Source: JBAZYZ01 sp041659085
Lineage (GTDB): Bacteria; Patescibacteriota; Minisyncoccia; Phycocordibacterales; VMEP01
Direction of reading: 5' to 3'
Assembly: GCA_041659085.1 (NCBI GenBank)
Contig: JBAZYZ010000018.1
Location: 1-12,247, forward strand
DNA length: 12,247 bases
The notes below the pieces were generated by a model, which saw only the letters and a list, made by a program, of their open reading frames with translations, did not search any database and was not told the origin of the DNA. Position numbers and translations under genes: made by a program. Below are positions 1-7,545 of this stretch, one piece after another; position 1 is the stretch's first letter; each line of letters begins with the position of its first letter.

Positions 1-12
1 GCTCTTCCGATC
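1..12. other. Probable Illumina adapter remnant at the contig end
   Basis: The first 12 bases, GCTCTTCCGATC, equal the 3' end of the standard Illumina adapter (GCTCTTCCGATCT) minus its final T. Read on the rpoB strand they give GATCGGAAGAGC, the adapter read-through sequence. The rpoB reading agrees with the family up to the residues VGDKVKKG and then departs exactly here. This is seen directly in the sequence; that it is artefact rather than biology is an inference, but a strong one. Confidence 0.88.
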
Positions 13-1942
13 CCTTCTTGACCTTATCTCCGACCGATACGCTCGGACGCTGATGGAAAGAGCTGAAATCGTTTGTTCGCGAGAAGTTCGCCAGCGCGTA
101 TTCGTTTTCCCCTTTCTCGTTTTTAACAACAATTTTTCTGGCATCGGCATAAGAAACAGTGCCTGCTTCTTGGGCCATTACCAAACGACCGGAAAACTTC
201 GCCACTGTCTCCTCAATGCCGGTAGCCACAAGCGGAGCCTCCGGAAGAATCACCGGAGTTGCCTGCTTCTGCATGTTGGAACCCATGAGCGCGCGGTTGG
301 CATCGTCGTGCTCCAAAAACGGAATCATGGATGTCGCCACGGAAAATGCCTGATTGGTGGCCACGTCTATGAAGTCAACTTTGTCGCGGTCAACAAGACC
401 AGGCTCCGTTTTAATGCGGGCTTCAACTTTCTCCTCAATAATGCGACCGTCTTCGGCGTAAGGGGTGCCCGCGTGCGCGATGGCGTAACTTTCTTCTTCA
501 AGCGCGTTTAAATAAACGACTTCCTTCGTCAGTTTGCCGTTCTTAACTTTGATGTAGGGCGTTTCAATGATTCCAAAATCATTTGTGCGGGCATACATTG
601 AAAGGTGGAGTATAAGACCGATGTTCTGACCTTCCGGCGTGTGAATAGGACATACGCGCCCGTAGTGGGAAGTGTGCACGTCGCGGACTTCAAAGCCGGC
701 GCGTTCGCGGGTAAGACCTCCGGGTCCGAGAGCCGAAAGAATTCTTAAGTGTTCAACTTCGGTCAAGATATTTTCCTGACCCATGAACTGCGACAGCTGG
801 TTCGTGGTGAAAAATTCTTTTATGCGGGCCTGAAGCGGGCGCTGATTTACAATCTGTATCGGCAACGTCGTCTCTGCGTCAATCGTGGACATGCGGTCCT
901 GGATATTGCGCTTCATCTGGGACATTCCCATTCTGATTTTCTGCTGGAGCATTTCTCCAACATAACGCACACGACGGCTGCCGAGGTGGTCTATGTCGTC
1001 ACCCATGGCGCCGGGGGTATTGTTTAAAGTGATGATATTGGTGATGATTTCCACCAAGTCGTCCGTTGAGAGAGTCCTTTTGGCAAGAGCTTTTTCGTCC
1101 ATCGGCTTGCCAAAACGCTTGTTCAGTCGGAAACGGCCAACCGGTGAAAGGTCATACCGCTCCTCGCTGAATATTGAAGTAATGAATCCCTTTGCGTTCT
1201 CGGCTGTCGCCAAATCGCCATCACGGAGGCGCTTGTAGATTTCAATATATGATTCCTCGGCGGTCTTCGCGGTGTCTTTTTCTATGGAAGCCTGGATACT
1301 TGCCAAGGTTTTGCTGTCTTTAAAGGCGGCGAGAAGGTCCTTGTCGGAAGCGAGGCCGAAAACGCGGAGAAGCGAGGTCACCGGGAACTTGCGCTTCCTG
1401 TCTATGCGGACATAAATAATTCCGTCTGCTTCCGACTCAAATTCTATCCAGGCTCCGCGCGCCGGGATAACCTTCGCCCCGAAGTGTATTTTGCCTTTTA
1501 TTTCATTTTCATTGAAAAACACGCCGAAAGAACGGGCGAGCTGCGCCACAATCACGCGCTCCACGCCGTTGATGATAAAGGTGCCGTGCGTAGTCATCAG
1601 CGGAAAATCCGCCATGAAAATTTCCTGCTCCTTGGAGGTGCCCATAGTCTTGTTTTTCAGCTTGACCATTGCCCGGAGAGGAGCTTCGTAAGAACCGCGG
1701 TTAGCCTTCGCGTAGTACTCGTCGTATTTCGGCTCAGACAAATGGAAAGAAGTGAACTCAAGTTCAAATTTCTTTTCTGAGTAATCTTTTATGGGAGAAA
1801 ATTCCTTAAAAATTTCCTTGAGCCCGTTTTGCACAAGCCACTTGTATGAGTCTACTTGAGTATCCAAAAGATGCGGCACATCAACCAGGGGTTTCTTATA
1901 CGATGAGAAATATTTTTTCTCCAGCTTCTGTTTTGTGGGCAT
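1..1942 (-). CDS. rpoB: RNA polymerase beta subunit, N-terminal part (3' end off the left edge)
   Basis: This is the N-terminal ~640 residues of the beta subunit, the catalytic core partner of beta-prime in RNA synthesis. The frame opens at an ATG (1940-1942) and stays open to base 1. Recognisable family blocks include THGTFIINGVERVIVAQL, the rifampicin region QLSQFMGQEN (residues ~382-391), SALGPGGLTRERAGFEVRDV and GRVCPIHTPEGQNIGLI. The rifampicin region begins near residue 382, against about 510 in E. coli, so the N-terminal half is compact and lacks large lineage inserts. Positions equivalent to E. coli D516 and R529 are Gly388 and Ile401. The last codons before base 1 read SEE where the family has GDVLADG; bases 1-12 are probably adapter, so genuine coding sequence ends near base 13. 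No Shine-Dalgarno motif precedes the start. A near-consensus promoter lies 172 nt upstream. The gene stands apart from rplL, which usually precedes it. Confidence 0.97.
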   Translation of the reverse strand, partial: MPTKQKLEKKYFSSYKKPLVDVPHLLDTQVDSYKWLVQNGLKEIFKEFSPIKDYSEKKFELEFTSFHLSEPKYDEYYAKANRGSYEAPLRAMVKLKNKTMGTSKEQEIFMADFPLMTTHGTFIINGVERVIVAQLARSFGVFFNENEIKGKIHFGAKVIPARGAWIEFESEADGIIYVRIDRKRKFPVTSLLRVFGLASDKDLLAAFKDSKTLASIQASIEKDTAKTAEESYIEIYKRLRDGDLATAENAKGFITSIFSEERYDLSPVGRFRLNKRFGKPMDEKALAKRTLSTDDLVEIITNIITLNNTPGAMGDDIDHLGSRRVRYVGEMLQQKIRMGMSQMKRNIQDRMSTIDAETTLPIQIVNQRPLQARIKEFFTTNQLSQFMGQENILTEVEHLRILSALGPGGLTRERAGFEVRDVHTSHYGRVCPIHTPEGQNIGLILHLSMYARTNDFGIIETPYIKVKNGKLTKEVVYLNALEEESYAIAHAGTPYAEDGRIIEEKVEARIKTEPGLVDRDKVDFIDVATNQAFSVATSMIPFLEHDDANRALMGSNMQKQATPVILPEAPLVATGIEETVAKFSGRLVMAQEAGTVSYADARKIVVKNEKGENEYALANFSRTNDFSSFHQRPSVSVGDKVKKGSEE

Positions 1943-2120
1943 AGTAATAAAAATAAATTAACAAAAACAAAAAAAGACAAAGGTATAAACTGACCTTTAC
2001 TTTTTAAGGCTAATTGCGATTAACTTCTAACTAATGAAGTTGATTAAGCAAACCGCTTTTTTATCTATTAAACTTAAACCCTGAACGAAGCCAAAACTCA
2101 GTCGTTATTCAGTTGGAAAG

Positions 2121-2150
2121 AGTATACACGGTGGATGTCCCATGTGTCAA
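2121..2150 (-). promoter_or_regulatory. Near-consensus sigma70-type promoter for rpoB
   Basis: On the minus strand there is TTGACA (2145-2150), an 18-base spacer, and TATACT (2121-2126). The predicted transcription start is the A opposite base 2114, giving a leader of about 172 nt before the rpoB ATG. The -35 box is a perfect match and the -10 box matches 5 of 6. It is the strongest promoter-like sequence in the window, as expected for an essential, highly expressed gene. Confidence 0.8.
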
Positions 2151-2170
2151 ACCCGGTAGTGAAATTGGGC

Positions 2171-2189
2171 TATACGCTTAGCGCGTATA
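2171..2189. repeat. Short inverted repeat upstream of the rpoB promoter
   Basis: TATACGC (2171-2177) and GCGTATA (2183-2189) form a perfect 7-bp inverted repeat with a 5-base centre. It sits about 20 bases upstream of the rpoB -35 box and about 75 bases past the CAP stop on the minus strand. No T-tract follows on the minus strand, so it is not a typical terminator. An operator or a chance palindrome are both possible. Confidence 0.35.
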
Positions 2190-2264
2190 AATACAGCCTA
2201 CTTCGCCAAAGTCTGCTACGGGATCAAACGGGCAAAAAGGAGTCTGTGGACAAGCTATCCCCCG

Positions 2265-3236
2265 CTATTTTAACGCTCTTACAACCGATGCCGACTGAGT
2301 ATCTGTCGGGAACTTTGCGGGAGAAAAAAGAAGTTCGCTGTTAAAGAAGAGTATCATTAGAATAACAATGGCGATTGAGAAACCTCCCGCCATAACAGTC
2401 GGGTGTGGGAAGCGGAAATGCATAAACACTCCGAGGAGAATGAGACCTAACAGCGTAACAGCCAATCCTAACAGCAAATTATTTGTAAGCGTGCGCGGTG
2501 AAGACATAAGCTCCCCCACCCCCGAAGAATCAGCATAAGTTCCCGCTGTGGAAGTTCCGAAGACAACCGGCGTATCCGGGGAAACTTTCGCAAGGCTTGT
2601 TGAGCTCACAACTTCCACCACAGACTTTACGGTAGAAGACTGCGCCACTTTGGATCTTGCCGGGGAGCGTGAGCCAAAGAACTCCACGACAAAAATTGAT
2701 TCCCGGCCTTGATAAGTCCCTGTCGCCATACCGATGCCAATTTCCGTAAAATCCTTTTTCAGGATATTGGCGCGGTGCGCCGGAGACGCCATCCACCCGT
2801 CCAATAATTCTTTTGAGTCGGTAAAGTTAACAGCCAAATTCTCCCCCGCGTACCTGTAGTCGTAGCCGACCTTATCAAGCCAGTACCAGGGCGGATTGCC
2901 CTCAGGGCTTACATGGGCAAAGTATCCCCTGCTCGCCATATCATTTGCCTTCTTTTGCGCCGCGGAAGTAAGAAGTTGGTTGGTAGAGAGAGGGCCAAGA
3001 TTGTCTTCGGCTCGAACATCATTGGTAAGCGAAGCGACTATTCCCGGAAGCACCGCCGCTATAAAATTGCTTCTCTTGAAAACCACCAGCTCCTGAACAA
3101 GCAAAACACTCTCTATAAATAGCACCGTCACGATAATCGCGACAACGGCATCATGCCGAAAAATGCTCGGTTTGTGGCCGTTTCTTTCCGAAGGGACAAA
3201 GATGTCTTTCAAAAAATTAAAGAATTTTTTGGGCAT
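2265..3236 (-). CDS. Membrane-anchored CAP/SCP-domain protein (YkwD-like)
   Basis: Encodes 323 residues from the ATG at 3234-3236; an in-frame GTG at 3269 is possible but would overlap the predicted -10 box, so I prefer the ATG. Layout: cytoplasmic basic N-terminus, one transmembrane helix (~30-50), a CAP domain (~80-190), a Ser/Thr/Val-rich linker (~190-250), and two hydrophobic helices (~253-271 and ~282-298). CAP hallmarks are visible: FAHVSPEG (~106-113), GENLA (131-135) and SPAHRANIL (151-159), which carries the second conserved His. The domain is expected outside the membrane. Bacterial CAP proteins of this type are secreted or surface proteins, often of unknown biochemical role. It lies downstream of the large beta-helix gene on the same strand but has its own promoter after that gene's terminator. 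The double C-terminal membrane hairpin is less usual for the family. Confidence 0.9.
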   Translation of the reverse strand: MPKKFFNFLKDIFVPSERNGHKPSIFRHDAVVAIIVTVLFIESVLLVQELVVFKRSNFIAAVLPGIVASLTNDVRAEDNLGPLSTNQLLTSAAQKKANDMASRGYFAHVSPEGNPPWYWLDKVGYDYRYAGENLAVNFTDSKELLDGWMASPAHRANILKKDFTEIGIGMATGTYQGRESIFVVEFFGSRSPARSKVAQSSTVKSVVEVVSSTSLAKVSPDTPVVFGTSTAGTYADSSGVGELMSSPRTLTNNLLLGLAVTLLGLILLGVFMHFRFPHPTVMAGGFSIAIVILMILFFNSELLFSPAKFPTDTQSASVVRALK

Positions 3237-3261
3237 AGTTAATATGACTTTCTTGCCTGCA

Positions 3262-3290
3262 ATTATCACACAAAAACCGCTCTAGTGCAA
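3262..3290 (-). promoter_or_regulatory. Promoter for the CAP-domain gene, overlapping a terminator
   Basis: On the minus strand there is TTGCAC (3285-3290), a 17-base spacer, and GATAAT (3262-3267) preceded by TGT, an extended -10. The predicted start near 3255 gives a leader of about 19 nt to the ATG at 3236. The -35 match is weak (3 of 6); the extended -10 carries most of the support. The -35 box lies in the loop of the terminator at 3271-3303. Confidence 0.5.
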
Positions 3291-3303
3291 GAAGCGGTTT
3301 TTG
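3271..3303 (-). terminator. Rho-independent terminator of the beta-helix gene
   Basis: CAAAAACCGCT (3271-3281) and AGCGGTTTTTG (3293-3303) form a perfect 11-bp inverted repeat around an 11-base loop. On the minus strand this gives a GC-containing stem followed by a T-run, 28 bases past the beta-helix stop codon. The flanking A and T runs make it potentially bidirectional, but no plus-strand gene ends here. Confidence 0.8.
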
Positions 3304-3330
3304 CAAGAAAACTTAGACTGTTAAATTGTC

Positions 3331-6300
3331 TTATTTGTTGAGCAGTTCGCGGGTTTTAGGTCCAACCACGCCGGCCTGTTCAAGTCCGTTCTTTTCCTGG
3401 AATTTCTTCACTCCTTCCGAAGTGAGGTTTCCGAAGTATCCGGTAATAGGTCCCGAATAAACTCCCTCGGCTGTCAGACGCTCCTGCAGCTTGGTGACAT
3501 CATCCCCGGTTGAGCCATGCTGCAGAGAACGGACGAAAGCTGACACCGCCGCGCCCATTGTCGCGCTGGCCACGCAGGACTTGCCTGTCGTCGTGCTGAA
3601 TTTATTGTCCCCAGTACAACCCGGAATCGCGACCCCTGCCGCGGAGTTAAGTTTTTCTCTGGTCTGCGGTCCGACAGTTCCGGCCTGGGCAATTCCGTAT
3701 TTTGCCTGGAACGCCTTAACCGCTTGTGAAGTAAGTGAGCCAAAATACCCTGTAACCGGTCCGGAGTAAACTCCTTCGGACACCAGCCTGTTTTGAAGTT
3801 CCGTCACCTCGTCTCCGCGCGAGCCAAGTCTGAGGGCAAGTCCGAACCTGTATGTCGTGGCGCCCAAGACCTGACCGACCGGTTGCGCTGTCGGAACAGC
3901 TGACACCGCTGCCGCTACCTGCTGCGCTGTAGCAAGACCGGGATAATTGTTCGTGTTAACTACTCCGTATGCACCCGAGCCGGAACCGACAATTCCACCA
4001 CCACCGCCACCGGAAGAAACTGGGGTCGGGGTAGGAGCAGGAATCGGATCAAGTCCTCCAAATTCTGTGAAGTGATAAGTCCAGATAACTGTGTTTCCTC
4101 CGTCATGGAAGTAGCATTCTCCGGAAGAAATATTGCTTGAATCATTTGCGCTGACGCATTGGGTTGTTATGGTTACCCAATTACCGGAAAGAGCCGGCTT
4201 ATAACCTACCGTCCCTGTAACACCGGCTAAGATGATTTTCACCGCCTTATCAAAGGTCAGCGTACCAGCCGCAGAACCAACTGAGATGACAGTGCCGCCA
4301 ACGGTAAATCCGGCCGGCGCAGTGCCGCTTGACGCTTCAGAAACCGGCGGCGTCAATATTCCATTCCAACCCGAAGGACCTGTAATTGTCGTGCCATCGG
4401 GAATACTTGCGCTAACACCAGCTAGATTTGAGTTAGTTAAAACAATTGGAGCGCCTTCAGTTCCTGACTGTAAGACAACAGCGCCACTAACCAATCCGGC
4501 GGAAAGATCCATTGCTGTCGTGTTGGTAAGGATTACATCAGTAATGCCAGTCGGCAAATTAGCCTCGCCTGCAGTCGTGGATGTGTATGTCGCGTTTGTA
4601 GCAACACCGCTTGATAACGTAGTCATCGCAGCACTAGTGTAATAAGGATCAAAGTTTATAACCCCAGAACCAGAAATCTTAGCGGCGATTTCAGTTGAGC
4701 TCGCCGTACCCCACCAGTTGTTTACAGCATTAACAACAAAGGTAGCAGCATCATTCTGCACACCCGCGGTAGTATTACCGGTTATCTCTATATTATTCAC
4801 AACAATAGCTCCGGAAGAATGCTCTAGGGGATTAAATACACCGACCCCATTTCCGCTAATAATACCCCCCATTACATTTGACCCACCCATTTCAAACAAA
4901 ATGCCAAAGTAGCGGTTATTTCTGACGACATTGTTTAGCATACTTGACGCGCCGCTGGTGGGTGCGTTGTAGATTCCCATATCGTTGTTCTCTACTGTAT
5001 TGCCGGATACCGTGACCGTCCCGGCTGAACCGTCCAGCAAGATTCCGCTCGCCTGGGTTGTGAGGTACCAATCCGCTCCGCATGAGACCGCATTACAGAG
5101 GTTGTTGCTCACCCAGTTGTTGCTAATCGTTGCAGTATTACCTTCAGAGATTTGAATACCGTTTTGCGCAACCGCGACCAGACCAGACCCAGTTACTATA
5201 TTGTTGCTGACAGTTCCGCTTACTCCTCCTGAACCCGGCAAACTATTCGGACCATAGGTTATGCCGTTTTTGTAGTAGCCGGTGATGGTATTTTTATCAA
5301 CTGTTACCGTTGCGTTTTGTAGAACATCAACACCGCTTCCGCCATGAGCGATGTTTAGGTTGCGAATGACCACCGTAATCGGTGTCGTATCGCTGTTTAT
5401 TGTGATCGTTGCGGGATTAACACTATCTACACCGTCAATAGTAGGCGCATTCACGCCAGCTCCCTGCGCGACCAAAATCCCGGAGCCAATAAGCGTGACT
5501 GATTTGGTGATACTTAATTTCTCGTTATACGTTCCCGCACCTACGGTAATCGTTCCACCATCTGCGACCGCATTAATACCTGCTTGAATGGTTGAGGTTG
5601 CATTCACTCCGAAGATATATGATGCGCCATTGAGAGAAACGAGTGGGTTGGCACCGAGACCACTCCATCCCGCACTAACGGCAACCGTTGTTGTTGCACC
5701 ATACATAACACCGTCAATAGAGACCGTGGTCATTCCTGCATTATCTTCAAAGAAGATTGCGAATGCGTCACTCGGGGTCTTGTGGCTGGTGAGATTACTA
5801 ATGGTGTTGTTGCTCAGTACTGCGTCCGGCGTGTTTCCCTCTAGTCCGATAGCGTGTACCCAGAGCCCCTCCAAGTTGTTAATGGTGTTGTTTGTAATCT
5901 GGGGAGCAACCGTGCGTCCGGTATTACCACTTTTTCCGCTCGCATGATTAATAAGGATGCCGTTCGCTCCTTGTCCTTTTGTAGTGGAAGTCCACGGGCT
6001 CGTGTCCGCATTGATGCCAGTTATCGTATTCCCGTCTAACACCAAGCCAGTAATGTCCCCCGTTCCCGTGCTCCATCCTACGGCAACGCCAGAGGCACTA
6101 ACGCTGGCAGAACCAGTGCGCATGCCAGAAGTAATATTGTTTACTTGGTTGTTGGAGATATTTATACTGTCTATCGGGCTGACCAAAGAAACAATTACAA
6201 TTCCTCTTCCCATTACATCGTTGCCACTGTTACCGATATTCGTCACTATATTATTCGTGATTGTGAGATTGCTGTGGTCTACGGAGTAAATACCCATTCC

Positions 6301-7155
6301 GTGAGTATTCCCGTTTGTGACGGTAAACCCGTTTATCGTTACGTTATCCGAGCCTATCGTGATTACATTGCCCGTGCCCGATATAATCGTACTTCCCGCA
6401 CCAGCGGTGGACTGCAATGTCACCGGCGTGTTTATGCTTAGATTTTCTGCATATGTTCCGGCTGCAACATTAATCGTATCGCCAGATACGGTAGTCCCCG
6501 CATCAATTGCTGATTGGATAGTCTGGAAGAAATATTCTCCTGAATCAAGAACACCGTTTGGAGTTCCGTTCTCCTCCCAAACAGGACCGCTTGTTGCGGG
6601 TGCCGTAACAGTTATTGTAGGGAGAGTAGCACTGTTTGGAGCAAAACTAATAGATTGAACTGGCGCATTACTAATTACATCATTAGTTCCGATATCAAAT
6701 GGTACCACACCCTCTGTGTCAGATTTTCCTTTGTATGTAAGAGTGATTGTGCCACCGGGGCCGACAGTACAGGCTGTCGTCACATCAACTGTAATTACCT
6801 GACCAGTTGCAGCAGTCAAACCAACTGATGGGCTATCTACTAAACAAGTGCCTCCACCTATAACAAACCAATCACCATCAACTAACACGTCTCCTGCGGT
6901 TGCGACAGGAGTGCTAGTTGGAGCAGTGAATCCAGCAGGAACGGTAAAAGTTGGATTTTCTGCATCAGCAGTAATCCCAGATGCGCCAACCGTCAAGACA
7001 ACAGTGAATACCTGCGATGTCGCTTGTGTGACGGTTACATTTGCACCACCATCGATTGTTGCAGTACCTTCGCCAACTACTGCGAATGCAGTAGAGGCTC
7101 CGAATGCGAGAACCGAAAAGAGCACAAACGCCGAAACATTTCGTATTTTTTTCAT
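3331..7155 (-). CDS. Large exported beta-helix surface protein with two peptidoglycan-binding domains
   Basis: Encodes 1274 residues from the ATG at 7153-7155. A signal peptide covers residues 1-25 with likely cleavage after AFA. Next come a Thr/Val/Gly-rich beta-sandwich-like region (~27-180) and two parallel beta-helix modules (~208-480 and ~520-835) with many NNTI/NNIVT-type turns, each module opening with a similar motif (AAGTYAENLSI; GAGTYNEKLSI). A further beta-rich region (~840-1035) and a Pro/Thr then poly-Gly linker (~1038-1060) follow. Two PGBD type-1 domains end the protein (~1105-1173 and ~1207-1274), both with GVYSGP.TGYFG and a Q.G.VGP.TRE.L ending. All eight cysteines fall in four close pairs (104/129, 687/692, 1000/1014, 1180/1194), suggesting disulfides outside the cell. 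PGBDs bind cell-wall peptidoglycan in known families; beta-helices often bind or cleave carbohydrate or act as adhesins. I see no recognisable catalytic motif, so attachment or a structural surface role is inferred. Confidence 0.92.
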   Translation of the reverse strand: MKKIRNVSAFVLFSVLAFGASTAFAVVGEGTATIDGGANVTVTQATSQVFTVVLTVGASGITADAENPTFTVPAGFTAPTSTPVATAGDVLVDGDWFVIGGGTCLVDSPSVGLTAATGQVITVDVTTACTVGPGGTITLTYKGKSDTEGVVPFDIGTNDVISNAPVQSISFAPNSATLPTITVTAPATSGPVWEENGTPNGVLDSGEYFFQTIQSAIDAGTTVSGDTINVAAGTYAENLSINTPVTLQSTAGAGSTIISGTGNVITIGSDNVTINGFTVTNGNTHGMGIYSVDHSNLTITNNIVTNIGNSGNDVMGRGIVIVSLVSPIDSINISNNQVNNITSGMRTGSASVSASGVAVGWSTGTGDITGLVLDGNTITGINADTSPWTSTTKGQGANGILINHASGKSGNTGRTVAPQITNNTINNLEGLWVHAIGLEGNTPDAVLSNNTISNLTSHKTPSDAFAIFFEDNAGMTTVSIDGVMYGATTTVAVSAGWSGLGANPLVSLNGASYIFGVNATSTIQAGINAVADGGTITVGAGTYNEKLSITKSVTLIGSGILVAQGAGVNAPTIDGVDSVNPATITINSDTTPITVVIRNLNIAHGGSGVDVLQNATVTVDKNTITGYYKNGITYGPNSLPGSGGVSGTVSNNIVTGSGLVAVAQNGIQISEGNTATISNNWVSNNLCNAVSCGADWYLTTQASGILLDGSAGTVTVSGNTVENNDMGIYNAPTSGASSMLNNVVRNNRYFGILFEMGGSNVMGGIISGNGVGVFNPLEHSSGAIVVNNIEITGNTTAGVQNDAATFVVNAVNNWWGTASSTEIAAKISGSGVINFDPYYTSAAMTTLSSGVATNATYTSTTAGEANLPTGITDVILTNTTAMDLSAGLVSGAVVLQSGTEGAPIVLTNSNLAGVSASIPDGTTITGPSGWNGILTPPVSEASSGTAPAGFTVGGTVISVGSAAGTLTFDKAVKIILAGVTGTVGYKPALSGNWVTITTQCVSANDSSNISSGECYFHDGGNTVIWTYHFTEFGGLDPIPAPTPTPVSSGGGGGGIVGSGSGAYGVVNTNNYPGLATAQQVAAAVSAVPTAQPVGQVLGATTYRFGLALRLGSRGDEVTELQNRLVSEGVYSGPVTGYFGSLTSQAVKAFQAKYGIAQAGTVGPQTREKLNSAAGVAIPGCTGDNKFSTTTGKSCVASATMGAAVSAFVRSLQHGSTGDDVTKLQERLTAEGVYSGPITGYFGNLTSEGVKKFQEKNGLEQAGVVGPKTRELLNK

Positions 7156-7283
7156 ATATTTTTTATTACCTGTTAATTACTTATTATTAATTGGTTATTT
7201 CTATATTGATAAAGCCGCCTCAAAACTTAAATCATTACAACCATCAATTCACAAAACCCCCATAGGGTCTTCTTAATTGTGGT

Positions 7284-7399
7284 TGATTTAATTTTGCTGA
7301 CGTCGAAGCTGTCTCGGCTATGCTTCACTTGGGGGGATTTTATTCCCGAGAAGGAGGGAGTAAGTCGGGGCAAACTTTGGCATAAGCTAATTTAATTGA
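7284..7399. other. GC-rich, hairpin-prone segment with imperfect terminal inverted repeats
   Basis: A GC-rich block sits inside an AT-rich intergenic region. Its edges, TGATTTAATTTTGC (7284-7297) and GCTAATTTAATTGA (7386-7399), are inverted repeats of each other at 10 of 14 positions. Inside are short complementary pairs: GAAGC/GCTTC (7305-7309 with 7322-7326), TCTCGG/CCGAGA (7312-7317 with 7346-7351), and CCCGA/TCGGG (7345-7349 with 7365-7369). The last two compete for the same bases. It could be a structured leader RNA, a small MITE-like repeat, or a decayed insertion. No target-site duplication is visible. Confidence 0.35.
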
Positions 7400-7487
7400 T
7401 AAATTGCTAAATAAAGCCAAAGGAAGACACCTAAAAAAATAATCTAAGGGAATGTAAAAATTCCACCTTAAATCATACCTATAAAGA

Positions 7488-7515
7488 ACCCTACACCCGT
7501 CCCAGAGGCTGTCAA
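7488..7515 (-). promoter_or_regulatory. Candidate promoter for the beta-helix gene
   Basis: On the minus strand a perfect TTGACA (7510-7515) is followed after 16 bases by TAGGGT (7488-7493), which matches a -10 box at only 3 of 6 positions. It lies just past the trmD stop codon. A better -10-like TATGAT lies further downstream but without a spaced -35. The assignment is tentative. Confidence 0.35.
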
Positions 7516-7545
7516 GAGGATTTCATGCGCGAGTAAAATAGCCCT

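Larger units (their letters stand above)
1943..2264. other. Gene-free region: rpoB leader and promoter
   Basis: This 322-base stretch separates the CAP-protein stop from the rpoB start on the same strand. It holds the rpoB promoter (2121-2150), a U-rich, Shine-Dalgarno-free rpoB leader of about 172 nt (1943-2114), and a small inverted repeat at 2171-2189 (TATACGC, 5-base loop, GCGTATA) upstream of the promoter. I see no convincing terminator for the CAP gene and no supported gene. A short plus-strand open frame across 2135-2344 overlaps the promoter and the CAP coding end, and I do not accept it. Confidence 0.75.
7156..7545. other. Gene-free region: leader of the beta-helix gene
   Basis: This 390-base stretch lies between trmD and the beta-helix gene, both on the minus strand. 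It is AT-rich except for a GC-rich, hairpin-prone segment at about 7284-7399. It holds one candidate promoter (7488-7515), which would give a leader of about 325 nt. The start codon is preceded by AGG, but 13 bases away, too far for a normal Shine-Dalgarno. A 21-codon minus-strand open frame (7318-7383) has no supporting signal. I see no strong terminator for trmD; only a 6-bp A/T hairpin at 7535-7552. Confidence 0.7.

Noticed and set aside
2135..2344. A 69-codon plus-strand open frame between rpoB and the CAP gene
   Set aside because: It overlaps the rpoB promoter and the end of the CAP coding sequence, has no start signal, and the product shows no recognisable domain.
6848..7276. A 142-codon plus-strand open frame opposite the 5' end of the beta-helix gene
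   Set aside because: It is antisense to the signal peptide and N-terminal region of a clear coding gene; its Thr/Val/Pro bias mirrors the Gly/Thr-rich opposite strand.
7318..7383. A 21-residue minus-strand open frame (MPKFAPTYS...) in the beta-helix leader, a possible leader peptide
   Set aside because: No Shine-Dalgarno and no regulatory codon run is visible; an open frame this short is expected by chance.
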